A stretch of 64,000 nucleotides of DNA from JAEUJM01 sp041918615 (GTDB lineage: Bacteria; Actinomycetota; Acidimicrobiia; Acidimicrobiales; DATDAH01): NCBI GenBank assembly GCA_041918615.1, contig JAYRVH010000018.1, positions 22,070 through 86,069 of the forward strand, written 5' to 3'. The notes under the pieces are model-generated. The model was not told the origin of the DNA. It worked only from the letters and a program-made list of their open reading frames with translations, and searched no databases. Both the position numbers and the translations under genes were made by a program. Positions 46,191 through 54,907 of the stretch are shown here, piece after piece (the stretch's first letter is position 1; each line of letters starts with the position of its first letter).

Positions 46191-47617
46191 ACGGGCTCGG
46201 GCTGGTAGGCCGCCGCCTCGGGGTGGAGGGAGGCCACCTCGGCCACCCGGTCGGCGAACACCCCGACCTGACGGTCGGCGTCGCCCACGAAGGTGATGGG
46301 GTCGCCCACCAGGCGCTCGACCTCCGGGGCCGACAGCGGGAGCCGCGCATCGGCGCCCAGCCGGGCGTAGAGGTCGTTCTCGTCGCCGCCCGACTCGCGC
46401 AGGGCCAGGGCAGCAGCCACGGCGTGCTCCTTGACGATCTCGTGCGCCTCTTCGCGCCCGAGTCCCAGCCGGACCGCGGCCAGCAGGATCTTGGTGGTGG
46501 CGAGGAACGGCAGGTAGCGGCGGAGCTCGCGCTCGATCACCGCCGGGTAGGCGCCGAAGGCCCCGAGCACGTCGAGCAGGGTCTGGAACACGCCGTCGGC
46601 GGCGAAGAACGCGTCCGGCAGCATCACCCGGCGGACCACCGAGCAGCTCACGTCGCCCTCGTTCCACTGGTCGCCCGCGAGCCCGGTGGCCATGGTGACG
46701 TGGCCGGCGAGGATGGTGCCGAAGCCCACGATGCGCTCGCACGAGCGGCTGTTCATCTTGTGGGGCATGGCCGACGAGCCCACCTGTCCGGGGCGGAAGC
46801 CCTCGGTGACCAGCTCCTGGCCGGCCATGAGCCGGATGGTGGTGGCCAGGCTGGCAGGACCGGCGGCGGCCTGGGCCAGTGCGGTGACCACGTCCAGGTC
46901 GAGCGACCGCGGGTAGACCTGGCCCACATTGGCGAGCACCCGGTCGAACCCGAGCCCGGCGGCCACCCGACGCTCGAGCTGGTCGAGCCGGTCGGCGTCG
47001 CCACCCAGCAGGTCGAGCTGGTCCTGTGAGGTGCCCACGGGGCCTTTGAGCCCCCGCAGCGGGTAACGGCCGAGCAGGTCGGCGACGCGGTCGAAGGCCA
47101 CGAGCAGCTCGTCGCCGGCGTTGGCGAAGCGCTTGCCGAGCGTGGTGGCCTGGGCGGGCACGTTGTGACTGCGGCCGGTGATGACGGTCTCGCGGTGCTC
47201 GACGGCCCGATCGGCCAAGGCCACCAGGACCGCCACCATGCGGTCGCGAACCAGCTCGAGCGACCGCCGCACCTGCAATTGCTCGACGTTCTCGGTGAGG
47301 TCACGCGAGGTCATGGCCCGGTGGATCTGCTCGTGGCCGGCCAGGGCCGAGAACTCCTCGACCCGGGCCTTCACATCGTGGCGGGTGACCCGCTCGCGTG
47401 CGTCGATCGACGCCAGGTCGACCTGGTGGACCACGGCCTCGTAGTCCTCGATGACCCCGTCCGCCACCTCGACGCCGAGGTCACGCTGCGCCCGGAGGAT
47501 CGCCAGCCAGAGCTCACGCTCGAGCACGACCTTGCGCTCCGGCGACCACAGGGCGACCATCGGCACACTGGCGTAGCGGGTGGCGAGGATGTTGGGGATC
47601 ACCGCGCCGGCTTCCAT
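46184..47617 (-). CDS. purB: Adenylosuccinate lyase
   Basis: Product of 477 aa from ATG 47617 (GTG 47602 is the alternative, matching the usual IPNILATRYAS start). It cleaves SAICAR and adenylosuccinate. Motifs: SRDLTENVEQLQ, TGRSHNVPAQATTLGKRF, PVGTSQDQLD, and the signature loop SSAMPHKMNSRSCERIVG. Its stop lies inside the 16-bp repeat array. A long in-frame extension upstream of 47617 is antisense to the B-box gene and is a shadow. Confidence 0.93.
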   Translation of the reverse strand: MEAGAVIPNILATRYASVPMVALWSPERKVVLERELWLAILRAQRDLGVEVADGVIEDYEAVVHQVDLASIDARERVTRHDVKARVEEFSALAGHEQIHRAMTSRDLTENVEQLQVRRSLELVRDRMVAVLVALADRAVEHRETVITGRSHNVPAQATTLGKRFANAGDELLVAFDRVADLLGRYPLRGLKGPVGTSQDQLDLLGGDADRLDQLERRVAAGLGFDRVLANVGQVYPRSLDLDVVTALAQAAAGPASLATTIRLMAGQELVTEGFRPGQVGSSAMPHKMNSRSCERIVGFGTILAGHVTMATGLAGDQWNEGDVSCSVVRRVMLPDAFFAADGVFQTLLDVLGAFGAYPAVIERELRRYLPFLATTKILLAAVRLGLGREEAHEIVKEHAVAAALALRESGGDENDLYARLGADARLPLSAPEVERLVGDPITFVGDADRQVGVFADRVAEVASLHPEAAAYQPEPVI

Positions 47618-47653
47618 CAAGAACCACCCTCGCGCTGCCGACTGGATACCCCG

Positions 47654-48772
47654 ATGGAAGGTCGCTGCGCGAAGCACCCGTTCGAGGCATCGGAGAACAC
47701 CTGCCGCTCCTGCGGCAACTCCTTCTGCGCGGACTGCCTCGTGTACTCGTTCGGGCCGAAGAAGCCGCCGTTCTGCATCGCCTGCGCCCTGGCGGCCGCG
47801 GGAGTGCGGAGCACCGCCGGCAACACGCCGATCAAGCCCAAGAAGGAGATCGACAAGGAGACACGGCAGCAGCGCAAGGCCGAGAAGCAGTCCAAGAAGC
47901 AGCCGGGCCCGCCGGTGGAGATCGACTGGACGATGCCGGCGGACCCGACCGAGGGGCTCACCGAGGACGACCTGCTCCTGCCCGAGGCCCAGGCACCGGC
48001 ACCGGCACCGCCGCCGCCGCACGCGCCGCCGCACGCTCCGGCCCACGCGCCAGAGGGGGCCCGGCCGGACGCGGCCCCCGGCCCCCCACCCGACCGATCT
48101 GATCTGCCCACAGCCTCGGAGTCGCCGTACGCCGAGCCGCCCCAGTACCTCCTGCGCCAGGCCGAGGTTCCGATGCCGACCATGCCGGGCATGGAACCAC
48201 CGGCACCACCGCCACCGCCGCCACCACCACCAGTTCCGCCACCACCACCAGCTCCGCCGCCACCACCACAGCCCGCTCCACCCGATCCACCCGCGCCGCC
48301 GACTTGGCCGCCGGCCGCGCCTCCCACGAGCCCGGCTACGCCATCGCCGTCGCCGCCGCCCGATCCACCCGCACCACCACCACCGCCGATGAGCGCTTGG
48401 CCGGTCGACCCGCCCGCGGACCCGGTCGCGGCGCCACCGGCCGGCGAGAACCACCACATCGGGCCCGCCGACCTCTTCACCGATGACCCGCCTGTCGATG
48501 CGCGGCCGGCCGCGTCCTCGTTCGGCCTGGACGACGCGCCATGGGCCACACAGACGGCGCCGACCCCGCGAGCCCCGGAACCGGCACGCCCATCGGAACC
48601 GGCGCCGGCAGCGGCACCGATCGAGGCGGGTCGTCCTCGCGACACCTGGGCCGACGACCTCGCGCCCGAGGTGCCCGTGAAGACGGCACACCCTTTCGTG
48701 CCCCTCGCCCACGAGGAGCCGGCCCACGAGGATCCGGCGGACGAGCTGCCGCCGAACTGGCCGAACGTGTAG
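47654..48772 (+). CDS. B-box-like zinc-finger protein with proline-rich region
   Basis: Product of 372 aa. The first 50 residues have a Cys/His arrangement (CAKHPFEASENTCRSCGNSF then CADC and PPFCIAC) like the B-box/zf found in bacterial membrane-associated proteins. A basic Lys/Gln stretch (about 65-90) is followed by some 250 residues dominated by Pro and Ala, with runs of eight or more Pro, and an acidic C-terminus. No membrane helix. The proline region could bind SH3-like or WW-like partners or be disordered. Divergent from purB by 36 bp. Role unknown. Confidence 0.7.
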   Translation: MEGRCAKHPFEASENTCRSCGNSFCADCLVYSFGPKKPPFCIACALAAAGVRSTAGNTPIKPKKEIDKETRQQRKAEKQSKKQPGPPVEIDWTMPADPTEGLTEDDLLLPEAQAPAPAPPPPHAPPHAPAHAPEGARPDAAPGPPPDRSDLPTASESPYAEPPQYLLRQAEVPMPTMPGMEPPAPPPPPPPPPVPPPPPAPPPPPQPAPPDPPAPPTWPPAAPPTSPATPSPSPPPDPPAPPPPPMSAWPVDPPADPVAAPPAGENHHIGPADLFTDDPPVDARPAASSFGLDDAPWATQTAPTPRAPEPARPSEPAPAAAPIEAGRPRDTWADDLAPEVPVKTAHPFVPLAHEEPAHEDPADELPPNWPNV

Positions 48773-48787
48773 CGCATCAGCGCCCCG

Positions 48788-49240
48788 TCACGACGGGCCC
48801 GCCAACTCCCGGCGATGGTCGGCGAGCGCTGCCGCCAGTGCCTCGTCGGTGATCGCGAGCATCTGCACCACGAGCAGCGCGGCGTTCATCGCGCCGTTCA
48901 CGGCGACGGTGGCGACGGGGATGCCCTTCGGCATCTGGACGGTGGAGTAGAGCGCGTCGACCCCGTCGAGCGCGCCGCCCGACAACGGGACCCCCACGAC
49001 CGGCAGCGTGGTCTGGGCCGCGACCGCCCCGGCGAGGTGGGCGGCCATGCCCGCGCCGCAGATGAAGGCGGCGTAGCCGCGCTCGCGCCCGGTGGAGGCG
49101 AGCTCGGCCACCTTGGCCGGCGTGCGGTGGGCGGAGAGCACACGCACGTCCGCCTCGATCCCGAACCGCTCGAGGGTGGCGGCGGCCGGAGCCATCTTCT
49201 CGCGATCCGATTCCGAGCCCATCAGGACGGCGACCTTCAT
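48788..49240 (-). CDS. purE: N5-carboxyaminoimidazole ribonucleotide mutase
   Basis: Product of 150 aa. Class I PurE converts N5-CAIR to CAIR. Motifs: VAVLMGSESDREKM, VLSAHRTPAKV with the catalytic His, and AFICGAGMAAHLAGAVAAQT, all in expected order. ATG 49240 overlaps the purD stop (ATGA). A purK partner (N5-CAIR synthetase) is not in the window, although the family needs it. Convergent with the B-box gene, 15 bp away. Confidence 0.94.
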   Translation of the reverse strand: MKVAVLMGSESDREKMAPAAATLERFGIEADVRVLSAHRTPAKVAELASTGRERGYAAFICGAGMAAHLAGAVAAQTTLPVVGVPLSGGALDGVDALYSTVQMPKGIPVATVAVNGAMNAALLVVQMLAITDEALAAALADHRRELAGPS

Positions 49241-50487
49241 TGGTTGGACTCCCCTGTCTCGATCTCCTGGCGACCGGCCGATGCTGCGATGTCGCTCCGC
49301 TTCTGCATACCAGGCCACGAGAGGTGCGCCACCGCCTCGTACGCGGCGGCTCTGGCCGCACCGATCGTCGCCCCGGACCCGGTGACGGCGAGCACGCGTC
49401 CGCCGGCGGTCGTGAGCGCGCCGTGACCGTCGTCGGACACGCCGGCGCAGAACACGGTGGCCCCGGTGGCCTCGGCGGCTTCGAGGCCACCGATCACGTC
49501 GCCGGTGCGCGGCGACGCCGGGTAGTTCTCCGCGGCACACACCACCGTCACCAGGGCCTCGTCGCGGAAGGTCGGCACCGAGGACAGCGAACCGGCGGCG
49601 GCCTGGGCGAGCAGGTCGACCAGGTCGGACGACAGTCGGGGGAGCACGACCTGGGCTTCGGGGTCGCCGAAGCGCACGTTGTACTCCATCACCTTCGGGC
49701 CCGCGGCGGTGAGCACGAGCCCGGCGTAGAGCACGCCCCGGTAGTCGATGCCCCGGTCGCGGAGGGCGGCGAGCGTGGGCGCGACGGCGGTCGCCATCAC
49801 CTCGTCGACCACGTCGGGGCCGGCGATCGGCACGGGCGAGTAGGCGCCCATGCCGCCGGTGTTTGGACCGGTGTCGCCGTCGCCGATGCGCTTGAAGTCC
49901 TGCGCCGGCGCCAGGGGAACGGCACGGGTGCCGTCGCACACGGCCAGGAGCGAGAGCTCGGGGCCGTCGAGGTACTCCTCGATCACGACACGCTCGCCTG
50001 CGGCGCCGAAGGCCTCGCCCGAGAGGTACGAGCGCACCGCGGTGCGGGCCTCGGCCAGCGACGGCGTGACGAGGACCCCCTTGCCGGCGGCCAGGCCGTC
50101 GGTCTTGACGACGTAGGGGCCGGGCATGGTGTCGAGGAAGTCGAGGGCGGGCTGCTCCTCGTCGAAGGTGCCGTAGGCCGCGGTGGGGACCCCGGCGCTC
50201 ACCAGCACGTCCTTCATCCACGCCTTCGAGCCTTCGAGTCGTGCCCCGTCCGCCCCCGGGCCGAAGACCAGCCGACCGGCGGCCCGCAACCGGTCGGCGA
50301 GCCCGTCGACGAGGGGGGCCTCGGGCCCGATCACGAACAGGTCGGCGGACACCTCGTCGACGGGCGTGGCCACCGACCAGGGGATGCCGGGGTTCCCGGG
50401 CGTGACGACCACCGACGACGCCGTCCGTGCCAGCACGTGCGCGAGCGCGTGCTCCCGGCCCCCCGACCCGACGACACAGACCCTCAT
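49237..50487 (-). CDS. purD: Phosphoribosylamine--glycine ligase
   Basis: Product of 416 aa. It makes GAR from phosphoribosylamine, glycine and ATP. Motifs: VVGSGGREHALAHVLA, PEAPLVDGL, KTDGLAAGKGV, an ATP-grasp core, and EYNVRFGDPEAQV with metal ligands. Both ends overlap neighbours by 4 bp (ATGA with purA upstream and purE downstream), forming a tightly coupled purA-purD-purE operon. Confidence 0.95.
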   Translation of the reverse strand: MRVCVVGSGGREHALAHVLARTASSVVVTPGNPGIPWSVATPVDEVSADLFVIGPEAPLVDGLADRLRAAGRLVFGPGADGARLEGSKAWMKDVLVSAGVPTAAYGTFDEEQPALDFLDTMPGPYVVKTDGLAAGKGVLVTPSLAEARTAVRSYLSGEAFGAAGERVVIEEYLDGPELSLLAVCDGTRAVPLAPAQDFKRIGDGDTGPNTGGMGAYSPVPIAGPDVVDEVMATAVAPTLAALRDRGIDYRGVLYAGLVLTAAGPKVMEYNVRFGDPEAQVVLPRLSSDLVDLLAQAAAGSLSSVPTFRDEALVTVVCAAENYPASPRTGDVIGGLEAAEATGATVFCAGVSDDGHGALTTAGGRVLAVTGSGATIGAARAAAYEAVAHLSWPGMQKRSDIAASAGRQEIETGESNQ

Positions 50488-51791
50488 GCCGCGAAGTGCA
50501 GGAACTGGTCGCGCCCGGGCCCGACACCCACCAGACGGATCGGCACGCCGATCTGCGCCTCCAGGAAGGCGACGTAGTCCTGCGCCGCGGAGGGAAGCTC
50601 GTGGCGCTCGGTCATCGCCGAGAGATCGGTCTTCCAGCCCGGCATCGACTCGTAGACGGGCTTCGCCGCGTGCAGCACCGACTGGTGGTACGGCAGGTGC
50701 TCGTAGCGCACGCCGCCCGATTCGTAGGCCACGCACACCTTCAGGGTGTCGAGCGTGTCGAGCACGTCGAGCTTGGTGAGTGCCACCTCGGACAGCGAGT
50801 TCACCCGCACGGCCTGGCGCAGCATGACCGCGTCGAACCAACCCGGGCGGCGGCGGCGGCCGGTGTTGGTGCCGTACTCGTGGCCCCGGTCGACGAGCAG
50901 GTCACCGACCACCTGGCCCTCCTCGCTGCCGTCGGGCCCGCCCAGCAACTCGGTGACGAAGGGCCCGGCGCCCACACGGGTGATGTAGGCCTTGGCGATG
51001 CCGATGACCCGGTCGATGTAGAGGGGCCCGACACCGGCGCCCGTGCAGGCCCCGCCCGCCACCGGGTTGGACGAGGTGACGTAGGGGTAGGTGCCGTGGT
51101 CGAGGTCGAGGAAGGTGGCCTGGGCGCCTTCGAGCAGCACGTTCTGGCCCGCGTCGAGGGCGTCGTGCACCAGTGTGACGGTGTCGGCGATGTAGGGCTC
51201 GAGGCGGGGCAGGCACTCGTCGAGGTAGAGGGCGGCGATGTCGTCGGCCCGGGGTGCCAGGCGGTTGTAGACCTTGGCGAGCAGCGGCGACTTCTCCTTG
51301 AGCACGAGGTCGAGCTTGGCCCGGAAGATCTTGGGGTCCTGCAGGTCCTGCACGCGGATGCCGACCCGGGCGGCCTTGTCGGCGTAGGCCGGGCCGATGC
51401 CGCGCTTGGTGGTGCCGAGCTTGTTCTTGCCCAGGTACCGCTCGGTGATGGCGTCGATCTCCTGGTGGTACGGCAGGATCAGATGGGCGTTGCCGCTGAC
51501 CTTGAGGCGCGAGCAGTCGACCCCCTTGGCCTCGAGCATGTCGATCTCGGCCAGCAGCACCACGGGGTCGACGACCACGCCGTTGCCGATGACGGGGGTG
51601 ATGTGGTCGTACAGGATCCCACTGGGCACCAGTTGGAGAGCGAAGCTCTGACCGTCGACGACGATCGTGTGGCCTGCGTTGTGGCCGCCCTGGTATCGGA
51701 CGACCAACTGCATCTCTTTGGCGACGAGGTCGGTGAACTTGCCTTTGCCTTCGTCGCCCCACTGGGTGCCGACAACAACCGTTGCGGGCAC
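50484..51791 (-). CDS. purA: Adenylosuccinate synthetase
   Basis: Product of 435 aa. It makes adenylosuccinate from IMP, aspartate and GTP. Motifs: GTQWGDEGKGKFTD (P-loop with the catalytic Asp), GGHNAGHT, GTTKRGIGPAYADK and VLLEGAQATFLDLDHGTYP. GTG 51791 is used; the frame is open upstream but the conserved start VPATVVVGTQWGDEG begins here. A TAGAGT lies 40 bp upstream, consistent with a leadered promoter. First gene of the purA-purD-purE operon. Confidence 0.95.
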   Translation of the reverse strand: MPATVVVGTQWGDEGKGKFTDLVAKEMQLVVRYQGGHNAGHTIVVDGQSFALQLVPSGILYDHITPVIGNGVVVDPVVLLAEIDMLEAKGVDCSRLKVSGNAHLILPYHQEIDAITERYLGKNKLGTTKRGIGPAYADKAARVGIRVQDLQDPKIFRAKLDLVLKEKSPLLAKVYNRLAPRADDIAALYLDECLPRLEPYIADTVTLVHDALDAGQNVLLEGAQATFLDLDHGTYPYVTSSNPVAGGACTGAGVGPLYIDRVIGIAKAYITRVGAGPFVTELLGGPDGSEEGQVVGDLLVDRGHEYGTNTGRRRRPGWFDAVMLRQAVRVNSLSEVALTKLDVLDTLDTLKVCVAYESGGVRYEHLPYHQSVLHAAKPVYESMPGWKTDLSAMTERHELPSAAQDYVAFLEAQIGVPIRLVGVGPGRDQFLHFAA

Positions 51792-51899
51792 GGGCGTCTC
51801 CGTTCGTTTCAGGGGGCGCTTACGCACCGACTCTAGTCGGTTGCGGGAAAGGGACGTTCGACCCGAGACGATCGCGGCTCCCAGCGGGTAGAAGGGGGC

Positions 51900-52523
51900 A
51901 TGGCTCCTGAGATCGAAGTGTTCGCCGACGTCGCCTGCCCCTTCACCCACGTGGGGTTGCGGCGCTTCATCGATCGGCGAGACGCCGATCCCGCGCTGGC
52001 CGGGGTGCGCCTGCGGGTGCGTTCGTGGCCCCTCGAGATCGTGAACGGCGAGCCCCTCGACCCGCAGTTCATCGCCGACGAGGTCGATGAGATCCGCGAG
52101 CAGGTGGCCGGCGACCTGTTCCGGGCCTTCGACCCCGCCGCCTTCCCGGCCACCTCGCTGCCGGCCATGGCCCTCGCCGCCGCCGGCTACGCGGTCGACG
52201 TCGCCACCGGCGAGGCCATCAGCCTCGAGCTGCGCGACCTGCTCTTCGAGCAGGGACGTGACATCTCCGACCCCGACGTCCTGCGCCGGGTGGCCCACCG
52301 CCACGGGCTCGACATCGACCTCGACGACCCCCCGGTCGACCTCGTCCTGGCCGACCACGCCGAGGGCAAGGAGCGAGGCGTGCAGGGCTCACCCCACTTC
52401 TTCACGCCGGCCGGCTCGTTCTTCTGTCCGTCGCTGGACATCTCCCGCGACGCCGCCGGCCACCTGCGCATCACCGCCGACCCCGTCGGCTTCGGGCAGT
52501 TTCTCGACTCCTGCTTCGCCTGA
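51900..52523 (+). CDS. DsbA/FrnE-like thioredoxin-fold protein
   Basis: Product of 207 aa. The DsbA-like motif DVACPFTHVGLRRF places one Cys at residue 13 where oxidoreductases have CxxC; the second Cys is missing (CPFT), as in 2-hydroxychromene-isomerase/FrnE relatives, so a disulfide exchange role is uncertain. GVQGSPHFFTPAG is the cis-Pro loop. No signal peptide, so cytoplasmic. RBS AAGGGGG precedes ATG 51900. It is convergent with an SDR gene across a strong terminator. Confidence 0.8.
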   Translation: MAPEIEVFADVACPFTHVGLRRFIDRRDADPALAGVRLRVRSWPLEIVNGEPLDPQFIADEVDEIREQVAGDLFRAFDPAAFPATSLPAMALAAAGYAVDVATGEAISLELRDLLFEQGRDISDPDVLRRVAHRHGLDIDLDDPPVDLVLADHAEGKERGVQGSPHFFTPAGSFFCPSLDISRDAAGHLRITADPVGFGQFLDSCFA

Positions 52524-52550
52524 CCGCTCCCCTATTCGGGCCTCCTCGGC

Positions 52551-52598
52551 GATTCTTGGTGGGACACCCCCTGACGGGGGGTTTCCCACCAAGAAATC
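52551..52598. terminator. Strong bidirectional terminator hairpin
   Basis: TTCTTGGTGGGA at 52553-52564 pairs perfectly with TCCCACCAAGAA at 52584-52595; inside, CCCCC and GGGGG pair around TGAC. It ends both the DsbA-like gene on plus and the SDR gene on minus. Confidence 0.88.
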
Positions 52599-52605
52599 CT
52601 GGGCG

Positions 52606-53346
52606 TCAGGTGTTCTGGGCGACCATTCCGCCGTCGACGCTGAGCACCGAGCCGTTCACGAACGAGGCGCCGGGGAGCACCAGCGCCCAGATGGCGTGTG
52701 CCACTTCTGTGGGGTCGCCGTAGCGACCTGCCGGCACGCGGCGCCGGGCGAACCTCGCCTTGGCCTCGTCGGGGATGATGGCGGTCATCCCGGTATGGAT
52801 GGGGCCGGGGCACACCGCGTTGACGGTGACGCCGCTGCGGCCGAGCTCGACGGCCAGCGCCTTCGTCAGGCCGACCACACCGTGCTTCGACGCGGTGTAG
52901 GCCGACAGGTAAGCGGTGGCGCCGAGCGCCTCGCTCGAGGCGATGTTGACCACGCGCCCGTCGCCGTTGCGCCGCAGGTCGTCGACGCAGGCCCGGATGG
53001 TGCGGGCCATACCGGTGAGGTTCACCGCGAGGGTCTGGTCCCAGGACGTCTCGAAGTCGGGGCTGTCGAGGCCCGCCGGCAGGGAGACGCCGGCGCAGTT
53101 CACCAGGATGTCGACGGGGCCGAGCGAGGCCCGCACCTCAGCCAGGACAGTGTCCACCCGGGCGCCGTCGGTGACGTCGCACGCCCACGCCCGGCCGCCG
53201 GCCGGCGCGTCGGGCTCGGCCCGGTCGAGCGCGGCAACGAGCGCCCCGTCCTCGGCCAGGAGGTCGGCGGTCGCCCGCCCGATCCCCGACGCGGCGCCCG
53301 TCACCACCGCCACCCGCCCCGCGACCGCCCGCACCCCGCTGGTCAC
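52606..53346 (-). CDS. SDR-family oxidoreductase
   Basis: Product of 246 aa. Classical SDR: VAVVTGAASGIGRATAD with TGxxxGIG, NCAGVS, the catalytic Ser in VNIASSEAL and YTASK for Tyr/Lys. Substrate unknown. GTG 53346 is chosen as the base before the conserved RVAVVTGAAS; longer frames run through a repeat and are not needed. Just upstream lie two copies of a 42-bp palindromic element, so this gene may be in a repeat-bounded unit. Confidence 0.9.
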   Translation of the reverse strand: MTSGVRAVAGRVAVVTGAASGIGRATADLLAEDGALVAALDRAEPDAPAGGRAWACDVTDGARVDTVLAEVRASLGPVDILVNCAGVSLPAGLDSPDFETSWDQTLAVNLTGMARTIRACVDDLRRNGDGRVVNIASSEALGATAYLSAYTASKHGVVGLTKALAVELGRSGVTVNAVCPGPIHTGMTAIIPDEAKARFARRRVPAGRYGDPTEVAHAIWALVLPGASFVNGSVLSVDGGMVAQNT

Positions 53347-53367
53347 CGCCCTGCCCAGTCCCAACTC

Positions 53368-53409
53368 GAGGCAAGAGCGCGCGGTATGCGCGCGCCATGG
53401 CCTCGGGAA
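53368..53409. repeat. 42-bp nested-hairpin element, copy 1
   Basis: The unit starts GAGGCAAGAGCGCGC and ends GCCTCGGGAA. Inner stem GCGCGC around GGTAT, outer stem GAGGC/GCCTC. It differs at one base from copy 2. Confidence 0.9.
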
Positions 53410-53428
53410 CGACCGACCCCGCAAACCG

Positions 53429-53470
53429 GAGGCAAGAGCGCGCGGTATGCGCGCGCCATTGCCTCGGGAA
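53429..53470. repeat. 42-bp nested-hairpin element, copy 2
   Basis: The unit is 41/42 identical to copy 1 in direct orientation, 61 bp away start to start. Here the outer stem is GAGGCAA/TTGCCTC. Confidence 0.9.
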
Positions 53471-53476
53471 TGGCGG

Positions 53477-53653
53477 TCACGAGTCCGCCAGGGCGCCGGC
53501 GAGGAGGTCGCCGGCGAGGTCGGCCTGCTCGAGGGCCTCGGCGGCGTCGCGGGCGATCCACTCCCGGGCCTTTGGGCCCGGGAGCTCGGTGGCGAGGTGC
53601 GGCACCGAGGCGGTGGCGAGGTCGTCCGCGGCCGATCCGGTGTGGTCGGTCAT
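53477..53653 (-). CDS. Small protein or remnant, 58 aa
   Basis: ATG 53653 opens a 58-codon frame with a G-rich upstream (GGGGGGAAA). Residues about 18-35 (SVPHLATELPGPKAREWI) resemble the extreme N-terminus of class III aminotransferases (4-aminobutyrate type), but the rest of such an enzyme is absent: the frame ends after DLLAGALADS, right before the 42-bp repeats. It may be a truncated gene left by repeat-associated deletion, or a true small acidic protein. Similarity is from recall only. Confidence 0.35.
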   Translation of the reverse strand: MTDHTGSAADDLATASVPHLATELPGPKAREWIARDAAEALEQADLAGDLLAGALADS

Positions 53654-53742
53654 GTGGGTTTCCCCCCAGGGTGTGCGTCCACGGCCGCCGGGCGGCGGGC
53701 CGGATCGTTGCGTCGTTGCGTGGCGGCCGGCGCCGCCGCCGG

Positions 53743-54441
53743 TCAGCCCAGCTGCTCGTGCAGGAAGGCGATGACCTCGGGCCAGATCTGCGCGGCGAGG
53801 GCCTCGTCGAGGGTGCCGAGCGCGTTGTGGGGGCCCATGAAGGCGTGGCCGGTGCCCGGGTGGACGGTGAGTTGCACGTCCTTGCCCATGGCCCGGAGCT
53901 TCGCCTCGAGGGCGCCGGCGGCCTCGGGGCCGAAGAAGTCGTCGTTCTCGGCCATGTGGCCGCGCACCACGGCGGTGAGCCCCGACCAGTCGGGCTCGGC
54001 GTCACCCGACGGGAACCCGTAGAAGGGCACCGCGGCCTTGATCCGGTCGCCCCGGTTGGCGGCGATGATCAGCGAGAGCATGCCGCCCATGCAGAAGCCG
54101 ACGACGCCGACCCCGTCACCCGTGACGGCCTCGTGGCCGGCCAGGTAGTCGACGGCGCCGCTCATGTCCCGACCCGCCCGGTCGGGGGGAAGCGCGTTCA
54201 TCAGCTCGGCGGCCCTGTCCATCTCCTGGTGCTCGGGGTCGGCCAGCTCGCCGTGGTAGAGGTCGGGGGCCAGGGCGACGAACCCGGCGGCGCCCAGGCG
54301 GTCGGCCACGTCCTTGAGGCTCTGGCTCAGGCCCCACCACTCCTGGACGAGCAGGACACCGGGGCCGCTGCCGACGTCTGGCACCACCAGGTACCCCGAC
54401 GCGGTGTTGCCGTTCGATGCGAATTCCACTGTCTGCGCCAT
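53743..54441 (-). CDS. Dienelactone-hydrolase-family protein
   Basis: Product of 232 aa. Alpha/beta hydrolase with the family's Cys nucleophile in VVGFCMGGML (near residue 123), Glu in LLVQEWWGL near 36, Asp in the loop ENDDFFG and His in GTGHAFMG. It hydrolyses lactone or ester substrates; natural targets of chromosomal members are mostly unknown. ATG 54441 is supported by TACTGT seven bases upstream. It is downstream of a VapBC-like pair, but with its own promoter. Confidence 0.9.
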   Translation of the reverse strand: MAQTVEFASNGNTASGYLVVPDVGSGPGVLLVQEWWGLSQSLKDVADRLGAAGFVALAPDLYHGELADPEHQEMDRAAELMNALPPDRAGRDMSGAVDYLAGHEAVTGDGVGVVGFCMGGMLSLIIAANRGDRIKAAVPFYGFPSGDAEPDWSGLTAVVRGHMAENDDFFGPEAAGALEAKLRAMGKDVQLTVHPGTGHAFMGPHNALGTLDEALAAQIWPEVIAFLHEQLG

Positions 54442-54448
54442 GGGCCAG

Positions 54449-54454
54449 ACAGTA
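54449..54454 (-). promoter_or_regulatory. Leaderless -10 box TACTGT
   Basis: On the minus strand TACTGT is followed by seven bases and ATG 54441. Confidence 0.5.
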
Positions 54455-54463
54455 CCCAGCGAC

Positions 54464-54907
54464 TCACGCCCTCGCCTCGGTGTCGAGGGGATGCTGCCAG
54501 CGAAGTCCAGGAAACCGGGCGAACCCCCGATCGGCGGTGATCCAGGTCGCACCCTGTTCGATGGCGACCGCAGCCAGGTAGGCATCGGGAATCTGATTCC
54601 CCTTCGCCCCGACACGTGTGCAGAGGTCGGTGAACATCGGCCAATGCCGTTCGCCGGACGACACCGGCACCACTGAGGGCGAGGCGCGGAGCACACTCGC
54701 GAATTCCAGCGCCTCCGCGACGGGAGTCGGCTCCTGAAAGATCCCGGGATGGGTGACGATGCGCACGAACCCACTGGACACCACATCGACGAGCCCGAGG
54801 GACTCGGCCGCCACACGCGCCGCATTCAGCCAGGAGCGGTACGCCTCGTGGTCAGGCGACTCGGGGCGATGGGCATAGACGAGGACATTGATGTCAACGC
54901 AGCGCAT
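54464..54907 (-). CDS. VapC-like PIN-domain toxin
   Basis: Product of 147 aa. It starts MRCVDINVLVYAHRPES, typical of VapC toxins with the first acidic Asp at residue 5; further conserved features are GFVRIVTHP, NQIPDAYLAAVAIEQGATWIT and ADRGFARFPGL. Expected to be an RNase. It overlaps the antitoxin gene by 14 bp (54894-54907) and ends 22 bp before the DLH start. Confidence 0.85.
   Translation of the reverse strand: MRCVDINVLVYAHRPESPDHEAYRSWLNAARVAAESLGLVDVVSSGFVRIVTHPGIFQEPTPVAEALEFASVLRASPSVVPVSSGERHWPMFTDLCTRVGAKGNQIPDAYLAAVAIEQGATWITADRGFARFPGLRWQHPLDTEARA

Noticed and set aside
47617..48727. Upstream extension of purB to 48727
   Set aside because: The extension is Arg/Trp-rich low complexity, antisense to the B-box gene; the family start is at 47617 or 47602.
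53343..53480. Short frame starting GTG 53480 (TAIPEAMARAYRALLPP) through the repeats
   Set aside because: Its sequence is mostly the translated 42-bp hairpin repeats; GTGA overlap with the 58-aa frame is probably fortuitous.
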